From the NCBI GenBank assembly GCA_016281125.1, contig JAEEIA010000038.1, positions 1 to 44,443 of the forward strand: a DNA stretch of 44,443 nucleotides, given 5' to 3'. The DNA comes from Oscillospiraceae bacterium. GTDB taxonomy: Bacteria; Bacillota; Clostridia; Oscillospirales; Ruminococcaceae. Both the position numbers and the translations under genes were made by a program. The notes below the pieces were generated by a model. The model was given only the letters and a program-made list of their open reading frames with translations, did not search any database and was not told where the DNA came from. Shown here in pieces: positions 7,522-16,689 of this stretch (positions within the stretch are counted from its first letter, which is position 1; the number at the start of each line of letters is the position of its first letter).

Positions 7522-8540
7522 AGAACGATGCACTTCTGAAGCTGCTGGAAGATCTGCCGGATGATCTGATTGATTCCGCTGCCGATCCGCAGCCGCACCG
7601 CAGACCCGTTCTTTTGCGTTACGCGCTCCCTGCTGCCGCAGCCTGTCTGGTGATTGCGGTTTCCGCATTCATCTGGCCGAAGCTCCGCACGGAAAAGCCT
7701 GAGGTCACGGAGGAGTCCTCCTCCGTACAGGTTACGACCGTCCTGCCCGCCGAAACCGAAGCGGCAGACGGCACATCCGCACAGCAGGGAAACACCCTCA
7801 CAGAAACCACGGACCCGTATTATGTGCATATCGTCACAGAGCCGGTCTACCACTTCACAACCGCACCGCGTCCGGAGAAGACGGATCCCGATGCGACAGA
7901 GGATCCGGGCGGCGAGGAACAGGGCGATCCGGCGGGCACACCGGATACGCCGAACCAGCCGCAGCAGCCGAGCAACAACAGGACAACCACGGCACCGAAC
8001 GAGCGCGGCAACAGCCAGACGCCGTCCCGCACAACCGCCATTCCCGAACGGCCGCAGCAGCAGGGGCAGCAGACGCAGACTGAACCTGCTGCACCGACAA
8101 CGCAGCCGACACCCTCTCAGACAGATCAGGGCAGCGCAACGCCGCCGGGCAACAACGGACGCATCCCGTGCAGCATCACGCGGGTGATGATCGGTTCCGG
8201 GAACAGTCCGGTGGCAAGCGAAGACGAACCCATCTCGGGCGCTGCACCGAAGAGTGATAAGCAGGAAATTGCGAAGATGGAGGGCAATACGCTCGTGATC
8301 CGCATGGATACGAGATGCTCGGATGCCATGATATCCTACCTCGGACTGCGGAACGGCAGGCTCACGATTGAGATCCTGTATGACAACGCGGAGTACAGCA
8401 GAGAGCAGTTTGAATTCCGTGTCGAGCTGCCGCCGGACATCGCAGCCGGAATCTACGACATGAAAGCGGAATGCTTTGATGTGGACGATGTGGACGAATA
8501 CATTCACGACAGGGACAACATCACGCTTGTGATCCTGTAA
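7518..8540 (+). CDS. Single-pass membrane protein, putative anti-sigma factor with Pro/Thr/Gln stalk (module A)
   Basis: This is a 340-residue protein coupled to the sigma gene (GTG start overlapping TGA). A short cytoplasmic N-terminus (1-33) contains LLKLLEDLPDDLIDSAA. One transmembrane helix follows (about 34-53, LPAAAACLVIAVSAFIW). A long low-complexity outside stalk rich in P, T, Q, E and N runs to about residue 213. The C-terminal domain (about 215-340) is predicted beta-rich and contains ITRVMIGSG, LVIRMDTRCSDAMISYLGL and EFRVELPPDIAAGIYDM. No zinc-binding HxxxCxxC anti-sigma signature is seen. The N-terminal motif resembles that of the partner of the second sigma gene (LYDAMEGIPDQYIEAA). 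By position it is expected to hold the sigma factor until an outside signal arrives. This is inference, since the domain families are not recognised. Confidence 0.65.
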   Translation: MKNDALLKLLEDLPDDLIDSAADPQPHRRPVLLRYALPAAAACLVIAVSAFIWPKLRTEKPEVTEESSSVQVTTVLPAETEAADGTSAQQGNTLTETTDPYYVHIVTEPVYHFTTAPRPEKTDPDATEDPGGEEQGDPAGTPDTPNQPQQPSNNRTTTAPNERGNSQTPSRTTAIPERPQQQGQQTQTEPAAPTTQPTPSQTDQGSATPPGNNGRIPCSITRVMIGSGNSPVASEDEPISGAAPKSDKQEIAKMEGNTLVIRMDTRCSDAMISYLGLRNGRLTIEILYDNAEYSREQFEFRVELPPDIAAGIYDMKAECFDVDDVDEYIHDRDNITLVIL

Positions 8541-8564
8541 CGACTTGAAGGGAGGAATATCTCC

Positions 8565-11500
8565 ATGAAACAGCATCTCAGAAATCTGGCAGCAGCGACG
8601 GCATCGGCAGTGCTGCTCAATATGCCGGTCTATGCCGCCGTTACGGCGAAACCCTATCTTTCGCAGATCGGAAGCTGCAAGCGCATTGAAGGTCTGCACG
8701 AATACTATGAGAAACACAACCGGACACTGGGCGACGACACACAGTTCTATTATAACACCGAAAGCGGCAGAATGTACGTCATCTCCCCAGCGGGAAACGC
8801 CGGAATCGAGCTGACGCTGGACGGGCCGGATGATATGCGGTACGAACCGCTGAAAGGTCATATTGCCGCCCTCTGCGAGCAGTATTTCGGCAGCGGGTAT
8901 CAGATCACGGAGCAGATGCTCGAGGTCTGCATCGCAATCCGGGATGACGGAACGGTTCCGGATCTGATCGCCTCCCCGGTTCGCTATGAGATCCGGCTGC
9001 CGGAGCAGGGCGAGGGCGTTCAGGAGAAGGCTGAGGCACTGTACCGGACGCTTGTAGGAGAACAGTATCCTGTTACGGCATGCATGTATTATCCGGAGTT
9101 CGGCTATGTCGACGATGCCGTTCCGGGCGGATATTTTTACAATGCCGAGCAGGAGCAGGCAATCAGCGCGTACCTGAATGCGCATGAACCGGACTGGGTT
9201 CTGAAAACGGATCAAAGCCGTGAAAACATGGCAATCGTCCGCCAGACGGCTGCGACGCAGACGGAAAACAGCTCCGATCATGTGGGCGCCGTTTATGCAA
9301 AGGTGTTTGAGGCGCTCGGTTACTGGCCGGACGTCATGGCGATCACCGACGGATGCTCCCGCGCCTTCGGAATTGACCTGAAGCAGACCGTGCAGATCAC
9401 GGAACAAACATGCCCGTGGGAGTCCCCCTACGAAAAAGAAAGCAGCGGTGCGTCCGCTTACCCGAATGCAAAATTCTTCTTATCGAAGGACGCAGGGAAA
9501 ACAGGCACGCTCGAGTATTACACCTCCGGCAGCAGCATGCTCTCATTCCGCGCCTGGTCGGACTGCGTCGCATTCCATCTGAATGACACCAAGGCGATCT
9601 CCTACGATGAACTGCGGGCGCTTGCAAAGAAATACTCCGATTCCTATTCTGTTAAAATGCAGTCAGACTTCTGCATCATTTCATTCAGCGGCAGCAATAC
9701 ATTCAAGCCGGAATCCGCCGATGCGATCAAAAAAGAACTCTCCGATGCCGGCCTGATCCGGACATTCTACGGCCCGGGCGACGTTGCGTCGGTCGGATAC
9801 GACGATATTGAACCCGCAGAGGACGGTTCGCTGCTCTATTACACCGGCTACACGGAGCAGGAAGCGCAGCAGGTGGATGTCATGAAGGCATGGCTGGAGA
9901 AATACCGGACTGACTGCACGACGGAGGACTATATCACTCCGGCAGCCGCACAGGGCGGCAGAACTGAACCGCAGTATATCAAGGTCACGCCGAAAGCACA
10001 TCTGACGGCAGGTCAGAGGCTTGCACTTGCCTGCGACATTTACCGCGTCGCCGGTATATGGCCGCAGTGGATGATAATGCTTGTGCATGAACCGATCTAT
10101 GCCGTCCGGAACAACAGCTTCGTTCCCGCAGAACCCAAGGGGGAACCCTGCGAATGGATCGACACCGGCCTGAAAGGCTCCGAACAGGAAAAGCGCTGGA
10201 GCAGCTACACGAAATACGACTCCAAGGGAATGTTCGGCGGCGATACCTATATCTCCCCGGACGGCGGTCAGCTGGCCGTGTTTGACCCCATGCCCAACAC
10301 GATCGGATGCTTTGCCGTAAACAACAACGCGCTCACAAAGATCGAGGAAGCCGCAAAGCCCTATTCCGTCACTTCATACGGAAACAGGTTCATCCTGATC
10401 AGCAATTACAGCAGCACGGAGTTCTCGCAGGAGGATGTGCAGAATCTCCGCAGCACGCTGAAAAAGCAGGGACTCATCAGTGCATTCTATGCACCGGGCG
10501 AGGTTGCAGGCGTTTCCTTCCCGATGTTCAATACCGGCGATGCGCTGTACTACTTTAAGCCGACACAGAATCCGGATCAGTTCATGACTGCGCTGAAAGC
10601 ATGGCTTTCGGAGAACCGTCCCGGTTATACGGTCACCGAAGATGCGCCGCAGGATGTGATCCGAACCGATACGGATTATATCAAAGTCACGCCGAACAAG
10701 GATCTGACATCCGCAGAGCTGATCGCGCTTGCAGCAGAGCTCCGCGAAGCAGTCGGCGAAACGCCGCAGTTCCGGAATCTGGTCACGGGCGAGCCGGTCT
10801 TTGCAGTGCGCAATGACAGCCTGTTCTCCGCAGAGCCCGAATCCAAGGGGGAATCCTGCAAATGGATCGACACCGCTTTCCTCGGAAACGATTACCCCAA
10901 CAAATGGAGCAATTACACGAAATTCGATTCAAAGGGCTTCTACGGCAATGAAGTTTACATTTCGCCCGACGGCAGCCGGCTTCTCGCATTCGGCCCGCAG
11001 AACAATACCGTCGCATGCACTTCTGACCATGTCAACAGCCCGCTGAGCAGCGTGGCAATCCTAATCGGGAATCTCCTGCCGGATTATTCTGTCAGCACGG
11101 AGGATGATCGGCTCATTCTCATCAGCGATCTGTCCGGAAACGCGATCAGTCAGGAGAAGGCACAGCAGATCCGCAGCCGCCTGCTCGATGAAGGGCTGAT
11201 CTGGTCATTCTATCAGCCCGGCGAGGTGGCATCGGTAACGTTCATCTCGCATTACAAAGAGGGTGCGCTGTATTACTACAACTCGCCCGCGAAAAAGGGC
11301 GAGAGTCTGGAAAAAATCAAGGCATTCCTCGCGGCGAATCATCCCGACTGCTCTGCCGCAGTCACAGACGGTTCCGAAGTCGACAGAATGGATACGTCCT
11401 ATATCAAGGTCACGGCGGCAGAAGGCACCGGAGATGCCGGTCTGTTCGCACTGGCCGCAGAGATCTATGAAGCGACCGGGCTGAATCCGCTGATGAACGT

Positions 11501-11747
11501 CCCGATCCCGGTCAAACCGGACTATGCCGTGCGCTTTGACAGCCTTTCCGTCAAGGGTGACATGAACCTTGACAGTCAGACAGACGTTGCGGATGCCGTC
11601 ATGACGGCGCGGTACCTCGCGGAGGACAAGGAGGTCAAAATCATGGACAAGGGCATGGAAAATGCCGACGTTACCCATGACAGACAGGTCACAACGGACG
11701 ACCTCGCACTCCTGATCAAAGCGATTGCAAAGCAGACCACACTGTAA
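8565..11747 (+). CDS. Secreted multi-repeat protein of unknown function with C-terminal dockerin (module A)
   Basis: This is a 1060-residue exported protein. A signal peptide (about 1-25, ending VYAAV) is followed by a unique region to about 220, then tandem repeats of about 235 residues. The repeats are recognised by YIKVTP (about 471, 705) and YIKVTA (about 946). Each full unit then carries AVRN..S, KGE.C.WIDT, W..YTK.DSKG, YISPDG, RLILIS or RFILIS, GLI..FY.PGEVA and ALYY. A more diverged first unit spans about 235-465, and the last unit is truncated. Residues about 998-1060 form a type I-like dockerin with two Ca-binding segments (GDMNLDSQTDVADAV and ADVTHDRQVTTDDLA). The ribosome site is GAAGGGAGGA before ATG 8565, 24 bases after the anti-sigma-like gene. 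It should therefore be transcribed with the sigma operon and be tethered by a cohesin. I recognise no enzyme fold in the repeats. Confidence 0.75.
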   Translation: MKQHLRNLAAATASAVLLNMPVYAAVTAKPYLSQIGSCKRIEGLHEYYEKHNRTLGDDTQFYYNTESGRMYVISPAGNAGIELTLDGPDDMRYEPLKGHIAALCEQYFGSGYQITEQMLEVCIAIRDDGTVPDLIASPVRYEIRLPEQGEGVQEKAEALYRTLVGEQYPVTACMYYPEFGYVDDAVPGGYFYNAEQEQAISAYLNAHEPDWVLKTDQSRENMAIVRQTAATQTENSSDHVGAVYAKVFEALGYWPDVMAITDGCSRAFGIDLKQTVQITEQTCPWESPYEKESSGASAYPNAKFFLSKDAGKTGTLEYYTSGSSMLSFRAWSDCVAFHLNDTKAISYDELRALAKKYSDSYSVKMQSDFCIISFSGSNTFKPESADAIKKELSDAGLIRTFYGPGDVASVGYDDIEPAEDGSLLYYTGYTEQEAQQVDVMKAWLEKYRTDCTTEDYITPAAAQGGRTEPQYIKVTPKAHLTAGQRLALACDIYRVAGIWPQWMIMLVHEPIYAVRNNSFVPAEPKGEPCEWIDTGLKGSEQEKRWSSYTKYDSKGMFGGDTYISPDGGQLAVFDPMPNTIGCFAVNNNALTKIEEAAKPYSVTSYGNRFILISNYSSTEFSQEDVQNLRSTLKKQGLISAFYAPGEVAGVSFPMFNTGDALYYFKPTQNPDQFMTALKAWLSENRPGYTVTEDAPQDVIRTDTDYIKVTPNKDLTSAELIALAAELREAVGETPQFRNLVTGEPVFAVRNDSLFSAEPESKGESCKWIDTAFLGNDYPNKWSNYTKFDSKGFYGNEVYISPDGSRLLAFGPQNNTVACTSDHVNSPLSSVAILIGNLLPDYSVSTEDDRLILISDLSGNAISQEKAQQIRSRLLDEGLIWSFYQPGEVASVTFISHYKEGALYYYNSPAKKGESLEKIKAFLAANHPDCSAAVTDGSEVDRMDTSYIKVTAAEGTGDAGLFALAAEIYEATGLNPLMNVPIPVKPDYAVRFDSLSVKGDMNLDSQTDVADAVMTARYLAEDKEVKIMDKGMENADVTHDRQVTTDDLALLIKAIAKQTTL

Positions 11748-11769
11748 TAACATCAGCAGCTACAAGCTG

Positions 11770-11806
11770 AAGCAGCACCTCCGGGGACGGGGTGCTGCTT
11801 TTTTTT
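11770..11806 (+). terminator. Terminator of sigma module A
   Basis: Ten-base stem AAGCAGCACC (11770-11779) / GGTGCTGCTT (11791-11800), followed by a run of T to 11806. It lies 22 bases after the dockerin gene stop. Confidence 0.9.
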
Positions 11807-11870
11807 CGGGCAATGCCCGCCGGAATTGATCTGAGGCACTCCGGATACCGAAAGGATTTCTTTTCTCAAC

Positions 11871-11899
11871 TTGCTTTTTGCAGAATAATATGCTATAAT
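11871..11899 (+). promoter_or_regulatory. Promoter of alr and downstream genes
   Basis: TTGCTT (11871-11876), 17-base spacer, TATAAT (11894-11899) with TGC before the -10. It lies about 35 bases upstream of the alr start. Confidence 0.8.
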
Positions 11900-11936
11900 A
11901 ACAGTGTATGCATAATTGAAAGGAGCCTGATGCACT

Positions 11937-13136
11937 GTGCAGGGCATTCGCAAGCGGACATGGGCGGAAATCAACCTCGACCACGCCGCATGGAACTATC
12001 AGCAGATCCGGAAGGCCGTCGATCCTTCGGCAAAGGTCTGCTGTGTCATCAAGGCCAACGGCTACGGCCACAACGCCGTCCGTCTGGCAGCGCTTTATGA
12101 AACACTGGGCGCGGATTTTCTTGCTGTTTCCAATCTGGAGGAGGCGCTCCAGCTGCGGCAGGGACAGATCTCGCTGCCGATCCTGATTCTCGGCTATACG
12201 CCGCCGGAATGCGCCGGTGTGCTCGCCAAGCAGAACATCTCTCAATGTGTGTATTCCCGCAGCTACGGTGAGGCGCTCTCACAGGCAGCCATGTCGGACG
12301 GCGTGCGCGTCAAAATGCACATCAAAATTGACACCGGCATGGGCAGAATCGGCTTCCAGCACCGGAACGGACACTCCGAGCTCGCCGATGCGCTAGCGGT
12401 CTGCAAGCTGCCCTGCCTCAAACCGGAGGGCATCTTCACACATTTTGCCGTCGCGGATGACGGCGAAACCGGTGCGGCATTCACCCGTGAACAGTACGAA
12501 AACTTCATTGACGCAATCGACCGCCTCGGATGCTACGGCATCGGCTTTGCGCTCCGTCACTGCGCCAACAGCGCCGCAATCTTTGACAAACCGGTTGTGG
12601 AAGATCTGCCGGACGTTCACCTCGATATGGTGCGTGCAGGCATTGTGCTGTACGGCCTTGCGCCGTCCGGCCTGACGCGGAATCTTCCGGAGCTGAAACC
12701 GGTCATGGCGCTGAAAAGCGTCATCTCCCATATCAAGACGATTCAGCCGGGCGATACGGTCAGCTACGGCAGAACCTATACCGCGGATTCCCCGCGCACC
12801 GTCGCCACTGTCCCGATCGGCTATGCAGACGGCTTCTGGCGGCTGAACGGCTGCGGCAGCTGCAAAATGCTCGTCCGCGAGCAGCTCTGTCCGGTGATCG
12901 GCCGGGTCTGCATGGATCAGCTGATGCTGGATATCACCGACGCAAAGGGCATCTCGGTCGGGGATATTGTCACGGTATTCGGTGACGCCGCCGGGCTCTG
13001 CTCCGCAGATCAGATCGCGGAAAACACCGGCACCATCAATTACGAGGTCGTCTGCGCTGTCGGAGAACGCGTCCCGCGGTTCTTTTTGCAGGACGGCGTC
13101 CCCGTGGATGTTTCGGACAATATCTGGAAGCGCTGA
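11937..13136 (+). CDS. alr: Alanine racemase
   Basis: Alr interconverts L- and D-alanine with pyridoxal phosphate in the cytoplasm, supplying D-Ala for peptidoglycan. The N-terminal TIM barrel begins RTWAEINLDH and carries the PLP lysine in VIKANGYGHN (K39). KIDTGMGRIGF and HCANSAA follow. The C-terminal beta domain holds the second catalytic residue, a tyrosine in TVSYGRTY (about Y277), and DVVTVFGD-type sequence (DIVTVFGD). The 399-residue length is typical. The start is GTG at 11937. An ATG 7 bases upstream is out of frame, and AAAGGAG lies ahead. It heads a plus-strand run with a small membrane protein and ung. Confidence 0.95.
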   Translation: MQGIRKRTWAEINLDHAAWNYQQIRKAVDPSAKVCCVIKANGYGHNAVRLAALYETLGADFLAVSNLEEALQLRQGQISLPILILGYTPPECAGVLAKQNISQCVYSRSYGEALSQAAMSDGVRVKMHIKIDTGMGRIGFQHRNGHSELADALAVCKLPCLKPEGIFTHFAVADDGETGAAFTREQYENFIDAIDRLGCYGIGFALRHCANSAAIFDKPVVEDLPDVHLDMVRAGIVLYGLAPSGLTRNLPELKPVMALKSVISHIKTIQPGDTVSYGRTYTADSPRTVATVPIGYADGFWRLNGCGSCKMLVREQLCPVIGRVCMDQLMLDITDAKGISVGDIVTVFGDAAGLCSADQIAENTGTINYEVVCAVGERVPRFFLQDGVPVDVSDNIWKR

Positions 13137-13166
13137 ACACATGATACGAAAAAGGAGAACGCTGCT

Positions 13167-13646
13167 ATGTCCAATCAAAAAATCAGAAGTCTTGTTTACA
13201 CCGCGATTTTCATTGCACTGCTCGGCTCGGGACTGTGGTTCCTGCTGTTCCGCGCGGACGGTCTGACCGCGGATTCCGCCAAGGAATACTACGCGGAAAA
13301 TCAGGCGGCATTCAATGACATTGCATCCTACATGACGGAGAAGCATCTCATTGCGGATGTCACGGCTGTTCCGACCCCGGACGAGCATTTCGGGATTCAG
13401 TCTGAGGATTCCGACGCATACCGTTCTTTCTACGAAAACCTCATCAACCGGATGCGCGTCGCCTGCAAGCGGATCAATTCGACCGGCGATTCCGTGGAAT
13501 TCTATATGCCTGCAAAGGGCGGCCTGCTCTGCCAGCGCCATGCCGTGCTGATTTACGGCGACCCCGGGAACGGCATCGGAGATTCCGCACCGCTCCAGCT
13601 GAACAAGGACGGCTGGTACTACTGCCTCGTCAGCGGCAAGCCGTAA
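13167..13646 (+). CDS. Small membrane-anchored protein, function unknown
   Basis: This 159-residue protein has one N-terminal transmembrane helix (about 9-28, YTAIFIALLGSGLWFLLF) and a soluble, probably extracytoplasmic, C-terminal domain. It is lipobox-free, so probably an uncleaved anchor. Visible features are ADSAKEYYAENQAAFNDIASYM after the helix and GGLLCQRHAVLIYG and GWYYCLVSGKP near the end. The two cysteines could pair outside the cell. I do not recognise the family. AAAAAGGAG precedes the ATG at good spacing. The gene lies 30 bases after alr and 17 before ung, so it is probably cotranscribed with both. Confidence 0.75.
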   Translation: MSNQKIRSLVYTAIFIALLGSGLWFLLFRADGLTADSAKEYYAENQAAFNDIASYMTEKHLIADVTAVPTPDEHFGIQSEDSDAYRSFYENLINRMRVACKRINSTGDSVEFYMPAKGGLLCQRHAVLIYGDPGNGIGDSAPLQLNKDGWYYCLVSGKP

Positions 13647-13663
13647 GGCGGGAGGAACAGAGC

Positions 13664-14338
13664 ATGGTTCATATCGGCAACGACTGGGATGCGCTGCTTG
13701 CACCGGAATTTGCATCGGAATCCTATCAGAAGCTGCGGCAGTTCCTGATTCAGGAATACCGCACAAAACGCATTTATCCGGATATGTACGATATTTTCAA
13801 CGCACTGAAATACACGCCGTATGCCAATGTCAAATGCGTGATTCTCGGGCAGGATCCCTATCACGGAGAGGGACAGGCGCACGGACTGAGCTTTTCCGTC
13901 CGGAAGGGCATTGAGCTGCCGCCCTCGCTCGTCAATATCTTCAAGGAAATCTATGATGATACGGGCATTGACAACCGCAGCGGCTCCGGCGATCTGACCT
14001 ACTGGGCAAAGCAGGGCGTGCTGCTGCTCAATGCCGCGCTGACCGTCCGTGCCGGACAGGCAAATTCGCATCACGGCATGGGCTGGGAACAGCTGACCGA
14101 TGCGATCATCCGGCTGCTGAATGAACGCGAACAGCCGATGGTTTTTCTGCTGTGGGGCAGCTTTGCAAGAGCCAAGGCCTCGCTGATTACAAACCGGAAT
14201 CATCTGATTTTACAGTGTCCGCATCCGAGCCCGCTTTCGGTCTATCGCGGCTTTTTCGGGTGCAGACATTTCTCGAAAACAAACGCATTTCTGGCCGCGC
14301 ACGGCATGACGCCCATTGACTGGCGGGTAGCACCGTAA
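13664..14338 (+). CDS. ung: Uracil-DNA glycosylase (family 1)
   Basis: Ung removes uracil from DNA as the first step of base-excision repair. All family-1 motifs are present: the water-activating loop GQDPYHG (62-68, catalytic D64), the uracil-pocket stretch LLNAALTVRAGQANSH (about 123-138), and the DNA-intercalating loop HPSPLSVYRGFFGC (about 187-200) with its catalytic histidine. The 224-residue length is normal. The ribosome site is GGCGGGAGGAACAGAGC ahead of ATG 13664. The stop codon lies inside a GCACCG/CGGTGC inverted repeat (14330-14345) that has no T-run, so readthrough to metF is possible. Confidence 0.95.
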   Translation: MVHIGNDWDALLAPEFASESYQKLRQFLIQEYRTKRIYPDMYDIFNALKYTPYANVKCVILGQDPYHGEGQAHGLSFSVRKGIELPPSLVNIFKEIYDDTGIDNRSGSGDLTYWAKQGVLLLNAALTVRAGQANSHHGMGWEQLTDAIIRLLNEREQPMVFLLWGSFARAKASLITNRNHLILQCPHPSPLSVYRGFFGCRHFSKTNAFLAAHGMTPIDWRVAP

Positions 14339-14446
14339 ACGGTGCAGGAAAAATGATTTCGGCCGGACGCAGCGAAGATGACCACAGATCTGCAATTCCG
14401 GAAATCATGCAATCTATATAAGCGGGGCAGCCCGCATGAGGTGTAT

Positions 14447-15310
14447 ATGAAAGCAATTCAATTATTTGAAAAGAAGCCGGTGCTCTCCTTTGAGGTGTTC
14501 CCGCCGAAGCCGAATGTCCCCATCGGGAGCATCTACGATACGCTGGAGGCACTGAAAGACCTGCACCCGGATTTCATCAGCGTCACCTACGGCGCAGGCG
14601 GCTCCGTGCCGGGCGCTTCAACTGCGGAAATCTGCGAAACGATCCAGAACCGCCACGGCATTCCGTCCATTGCACACCTGCCGTGCATCAATGAAACAAA
14701 GGAATCCGTGCTGGAAAAGCTGGAAATTTTCCGCGCAAAAGGCGTACACAACATCCTTGCGCTCCGCGGCGACCGCAATCCCGCGGTCGAACCGAAAAAC
14801 GATTTCCGCTATGCCTCTGACCTGATCGCATTCCTGCGGGAGCACGGCGATTTTGATATTGCCGCAGCCTGTTATCCCGAAGGGCATCCGGAGGCGCAGG
14901 ATCTTGATACGGACATTGCGCACCTGAAAGAAAAGGTCGATGCGGGCGCGTCGCACCTGATCTCCCAGCTGTTCTATCACAATGCGGATTTCTTCGCATT
15001 TCTGGATAAAACTGCACAAAAAGGCATTTCCGTGCCGGTCGAGGCGGGCATCATGCCGGTGACCTCGAAAAAGTCCATTGAGCGCATGGTTTCACTCTGC
15101 GGCGCGTCGATTCCGAAGCGGCTTGCAAAGCTGATGGCGCGGTATTCCGACGATCCCGCCTCGCTGAAAGCCGCGGGACTGGAATATGCGATTATGCAGA
15201 TCATTGAGCTGCTCGAAAGCGGCGCGGACGGCATCCACATTTACACGATGAACAACCCGGATGTCGCACGCTACATCATGGAGCAGATTGCGGAGGAAGT
15301 CCCGAGATGA
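14447..15310 (+). CDS. metF: Methylenetetrahydrofolate reductase
   Basis: MetF is a FAD enzyme reducing 5,10-methylene-THF to 5-methyl-THF, the methyl donor for methionine synthase. This 287-residue TIM-barrel protein has the hallmark SFEVFPPK (about 14-21), DFISVTYGAGGS, the NILALRGD loop and SQLFYHNADFF. The ATG at 14447 is chosen because of GAGGTG ahead of it and the fit to the family N-terminus. The frame is open upstream to 14378, but that part does not match the family. Its stop overlaps the start of the MetH reactivation protein (ATGA), and metH follows 1.9 kb downstream, so product and consumer of methyl-THF are encoded together. The 108 bases before it show no clear promoter or SAM riboswitch. 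Confidence 0.93.
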   Translation: MKAIQLFEKKPVLSFEVFPPKPNVPIGSIYDTLEALKDLHPDFISVTYGAGGSVPGASTAEICETIQNRHGIPSIAHLPCINETKESVLEKLEIFRAKGVHNILALRGDRNPAVEPKNDFRYASDLIAFLREHGDFDIAAACYPEGHPEAQDLDTDIAHLKEKVDAGASHLISQLFYHNADFFAFLDKTAQKGISVPVEAGIMPVTSKKSIERMVSLCGASIPKRLAKLMARYSDDPASLKAAGLEYAIMQIIELLESGADGIHIYTMNNPDVARYIMEQIAEEVPR

Positions 15311-15963
15311 CGCCCGCAGACCTCTCCCGCGACGAGATTCTGATGTTTCTGAATACACCGGAGCCCGGCGGGCATCTTTCGGACATGCTGGACGAATGCA
15401 CCGCCGCACTCTGCAAGGCCGCACAGCCGCGCACAATCTACCGCGTGCTGCCGGTCGAACATACAGAAAACGGCGTCACGCTCGGCGGACTGCCTCTGCA
15501 AGGTGCGGACATTGCACTGCACCTGACCGGATGCAGAGAAGCCGTACTGCTTGCCGCGACGCTCTCGGCGCCGGTTGACGCGCTGATCCGCCGCGCAGAG
15601 GTCACGGATATGACCAGAGCAGTCATGCTCGATGCAGTCGCGGGGGCGGCGGTCGAGCACATCTGCAACCGGCTGGAAGCCGAAATCAGGGCGAAGTATC
15701 CGTATCCGTATTATACAGCGCGGTTTTCTGCCGGTTACGGCGATTTCCCGATCACCCAGCAGGGCGACCTCGTCAAGCTGCTGGACGCGCCCCGCAAAAT
15801 CGGCCTGACGGTCACGCCCGCACAGACACTGCTGCCGCTGAAATCGGTGACGGCGGTCATGGGCATGTCGCATGAGCCGGTCAAAGATGCGCGTCGCTTC
15901 TGCTGCGGCAATTCCTGCGCGGAATGCCCGTATCACGAGGACTGCCCGCGGGCAAAGCTCTGA
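15307..15963 (+). CDS. Stand-alone methionine synthase reactivation-domain protein
   Basis: This 218-residue protein corresponds to the C-terminal AdoMet-binding reactivation domain of cobalamin-dependent methionine synthase, which reductively remethylates oxidised cob(II)alamin. Supporting features are the central helical region VDALIRRAEVTDMTRAVMLDAV, then RFSAGYGDFPITQQ (about 139-152), comparable to the R-x-x-x-GYG AdoMet-binding stretch of MetH, and TLLPLKSVTAVMGM. The C-terminus is cysteine-rich (CCGNSCAECPYHEDC), a feature seen in separate reactivation proteins of anaerobes. It starts with a 4-base overlap after metF. The metH in the same run lacks this domain, so this gene most likely supplies it in trans, as reported for Thermotoga maritima. 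Confidence 0.8.
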   Translation: MTPADLSRDEILMFLNTPEPGGHLSDMLDECTAALCKAAQPRTIYRVLPVEHTENGVTLGGLPLQGADIALHLTGCREAVLLAATLSAPVDALIRRAEVTDMTRAVMLDAVAGAAVEHICNRLEAEIRAKYPYPYYTARFSAGYGDFPITQQGDLVKLLDAPRKIGLTVTPAQTLLPLKSVTAVMGMSHEPVKDARRFCCGNSCAECPYHEDCPRAKL

Positions 15964-16008
15964 ACAGAGAAAAACGCGCAAAAACATATCATACAAAGAG
16001 GTTATCAC

Positions 16009-16662
16009 ATGGCACTGTTCCAAAAGAAAATGCCGCATACGGTCAAAGAGGGTTCTGTGCAGGAGCACCTTGCCGTCATGCGCGCCAATTACCGGGACGT
16101 CCCGATCAAATCCAAGACGCTCCCGCGGCCGCTGTGGATCCGTCTGCACAAAGACGACGGGCTGCACATCATCTACCGCGACAAGGATCTGCTGCTCAGC
16201 GAGGGGCGGATCGTCTACGCATATCTCGTGCAGGCAAATGCGATGCTGTTTGAGGAAAAAAACACGCTCGATCTGCCGCTGAATCTCCTGTACTCCATGC
16301 ATCCCATTGCAGAGGCATACCCGGAATTTCTCATGGCAGTCGGCCGGGAGCTGTTCGCTTACAAGAACGCCCCGGAGGAGGACACCCCCGCGGAATACCG
16401 CGAAATGGCGCGGATTCTTGCAGCGGAAACAGACCGCTCCGCTGTTGATTTCACAATCAGCATGCCGGATCCCGCGCACGAGGGACAGATGCTTGAAAAT
16501 GTTGACATGCATTTCTGCTCTGCGATTGCATTCCACAAGGATCTGCCGAACTCGCATCTGACCGGCTGCTCGTTCCTGCCCGTGCTGGCCGCACCGGAGA
16601 AAACCTCCGCTGTCCTGATTCTGCCGAAGGAATACTGGACGGCGCCGTATTATCAGCTGTAA
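16009..16662 (+). CDS. Unknown protein in the metF-metH run
   Basis: This 217-residue protein is predicted cytoplasmic, with no signal peptide or membrane helix. Visible stretches include HLAVMRANYRDVPIKSKTLP, an RLHKDDGLHIIYRDKDLLLSEGR beta-hairpin-like segment, and VDMHFCSAIAFHKDLPNSHLTGCSFLPVL. I do not recognise the family. The ATG at 16009 follows AAAGAGG at acceptable spacing. It lies 45 bases after the reactivation protein and 27 before trmO, and is presumably cotranscribed with them. That is the only clue to a link with methionine or SAM metabolism. Confidence 0.7.
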   Translation: MALFQKKMPHTVKEGSVQEHLAVMRANYRDVPIKSKTLPRPLWIRLHKDDGLHIIYRDKDLLLSEGRIVYAYLVQANAMLFEEKNTLDLPLNLLYSMHPIAEAYPEFLMAVGRELFAYKNAPEEDTPAEYREMARILAAETDRSAVDFTISMPDPAHEGQMLENVDMHFCSAIAFHKDLPNSHLTGCSFLPVLAAPEKTSAVLILPKEYWTAPYYQL

Positions 16663-16689
16663 TTCTGTATTCAGCCAACAGGAGTCAAC

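Noticed and set aside
7242-9407. A 721-codon minus-strand open frame over the sigma/anti-sigma genes
   Set aside because: It is antisense to two coupled genes with good ribosome sites, and its Cys/Arg-rich composition matches no protein.
14339-14446. SAM or THF riboswitch ahead of metF
   Set aside because: I looked for conserved core phrases and found none. The only fold is a short palindrome around the ung stop.
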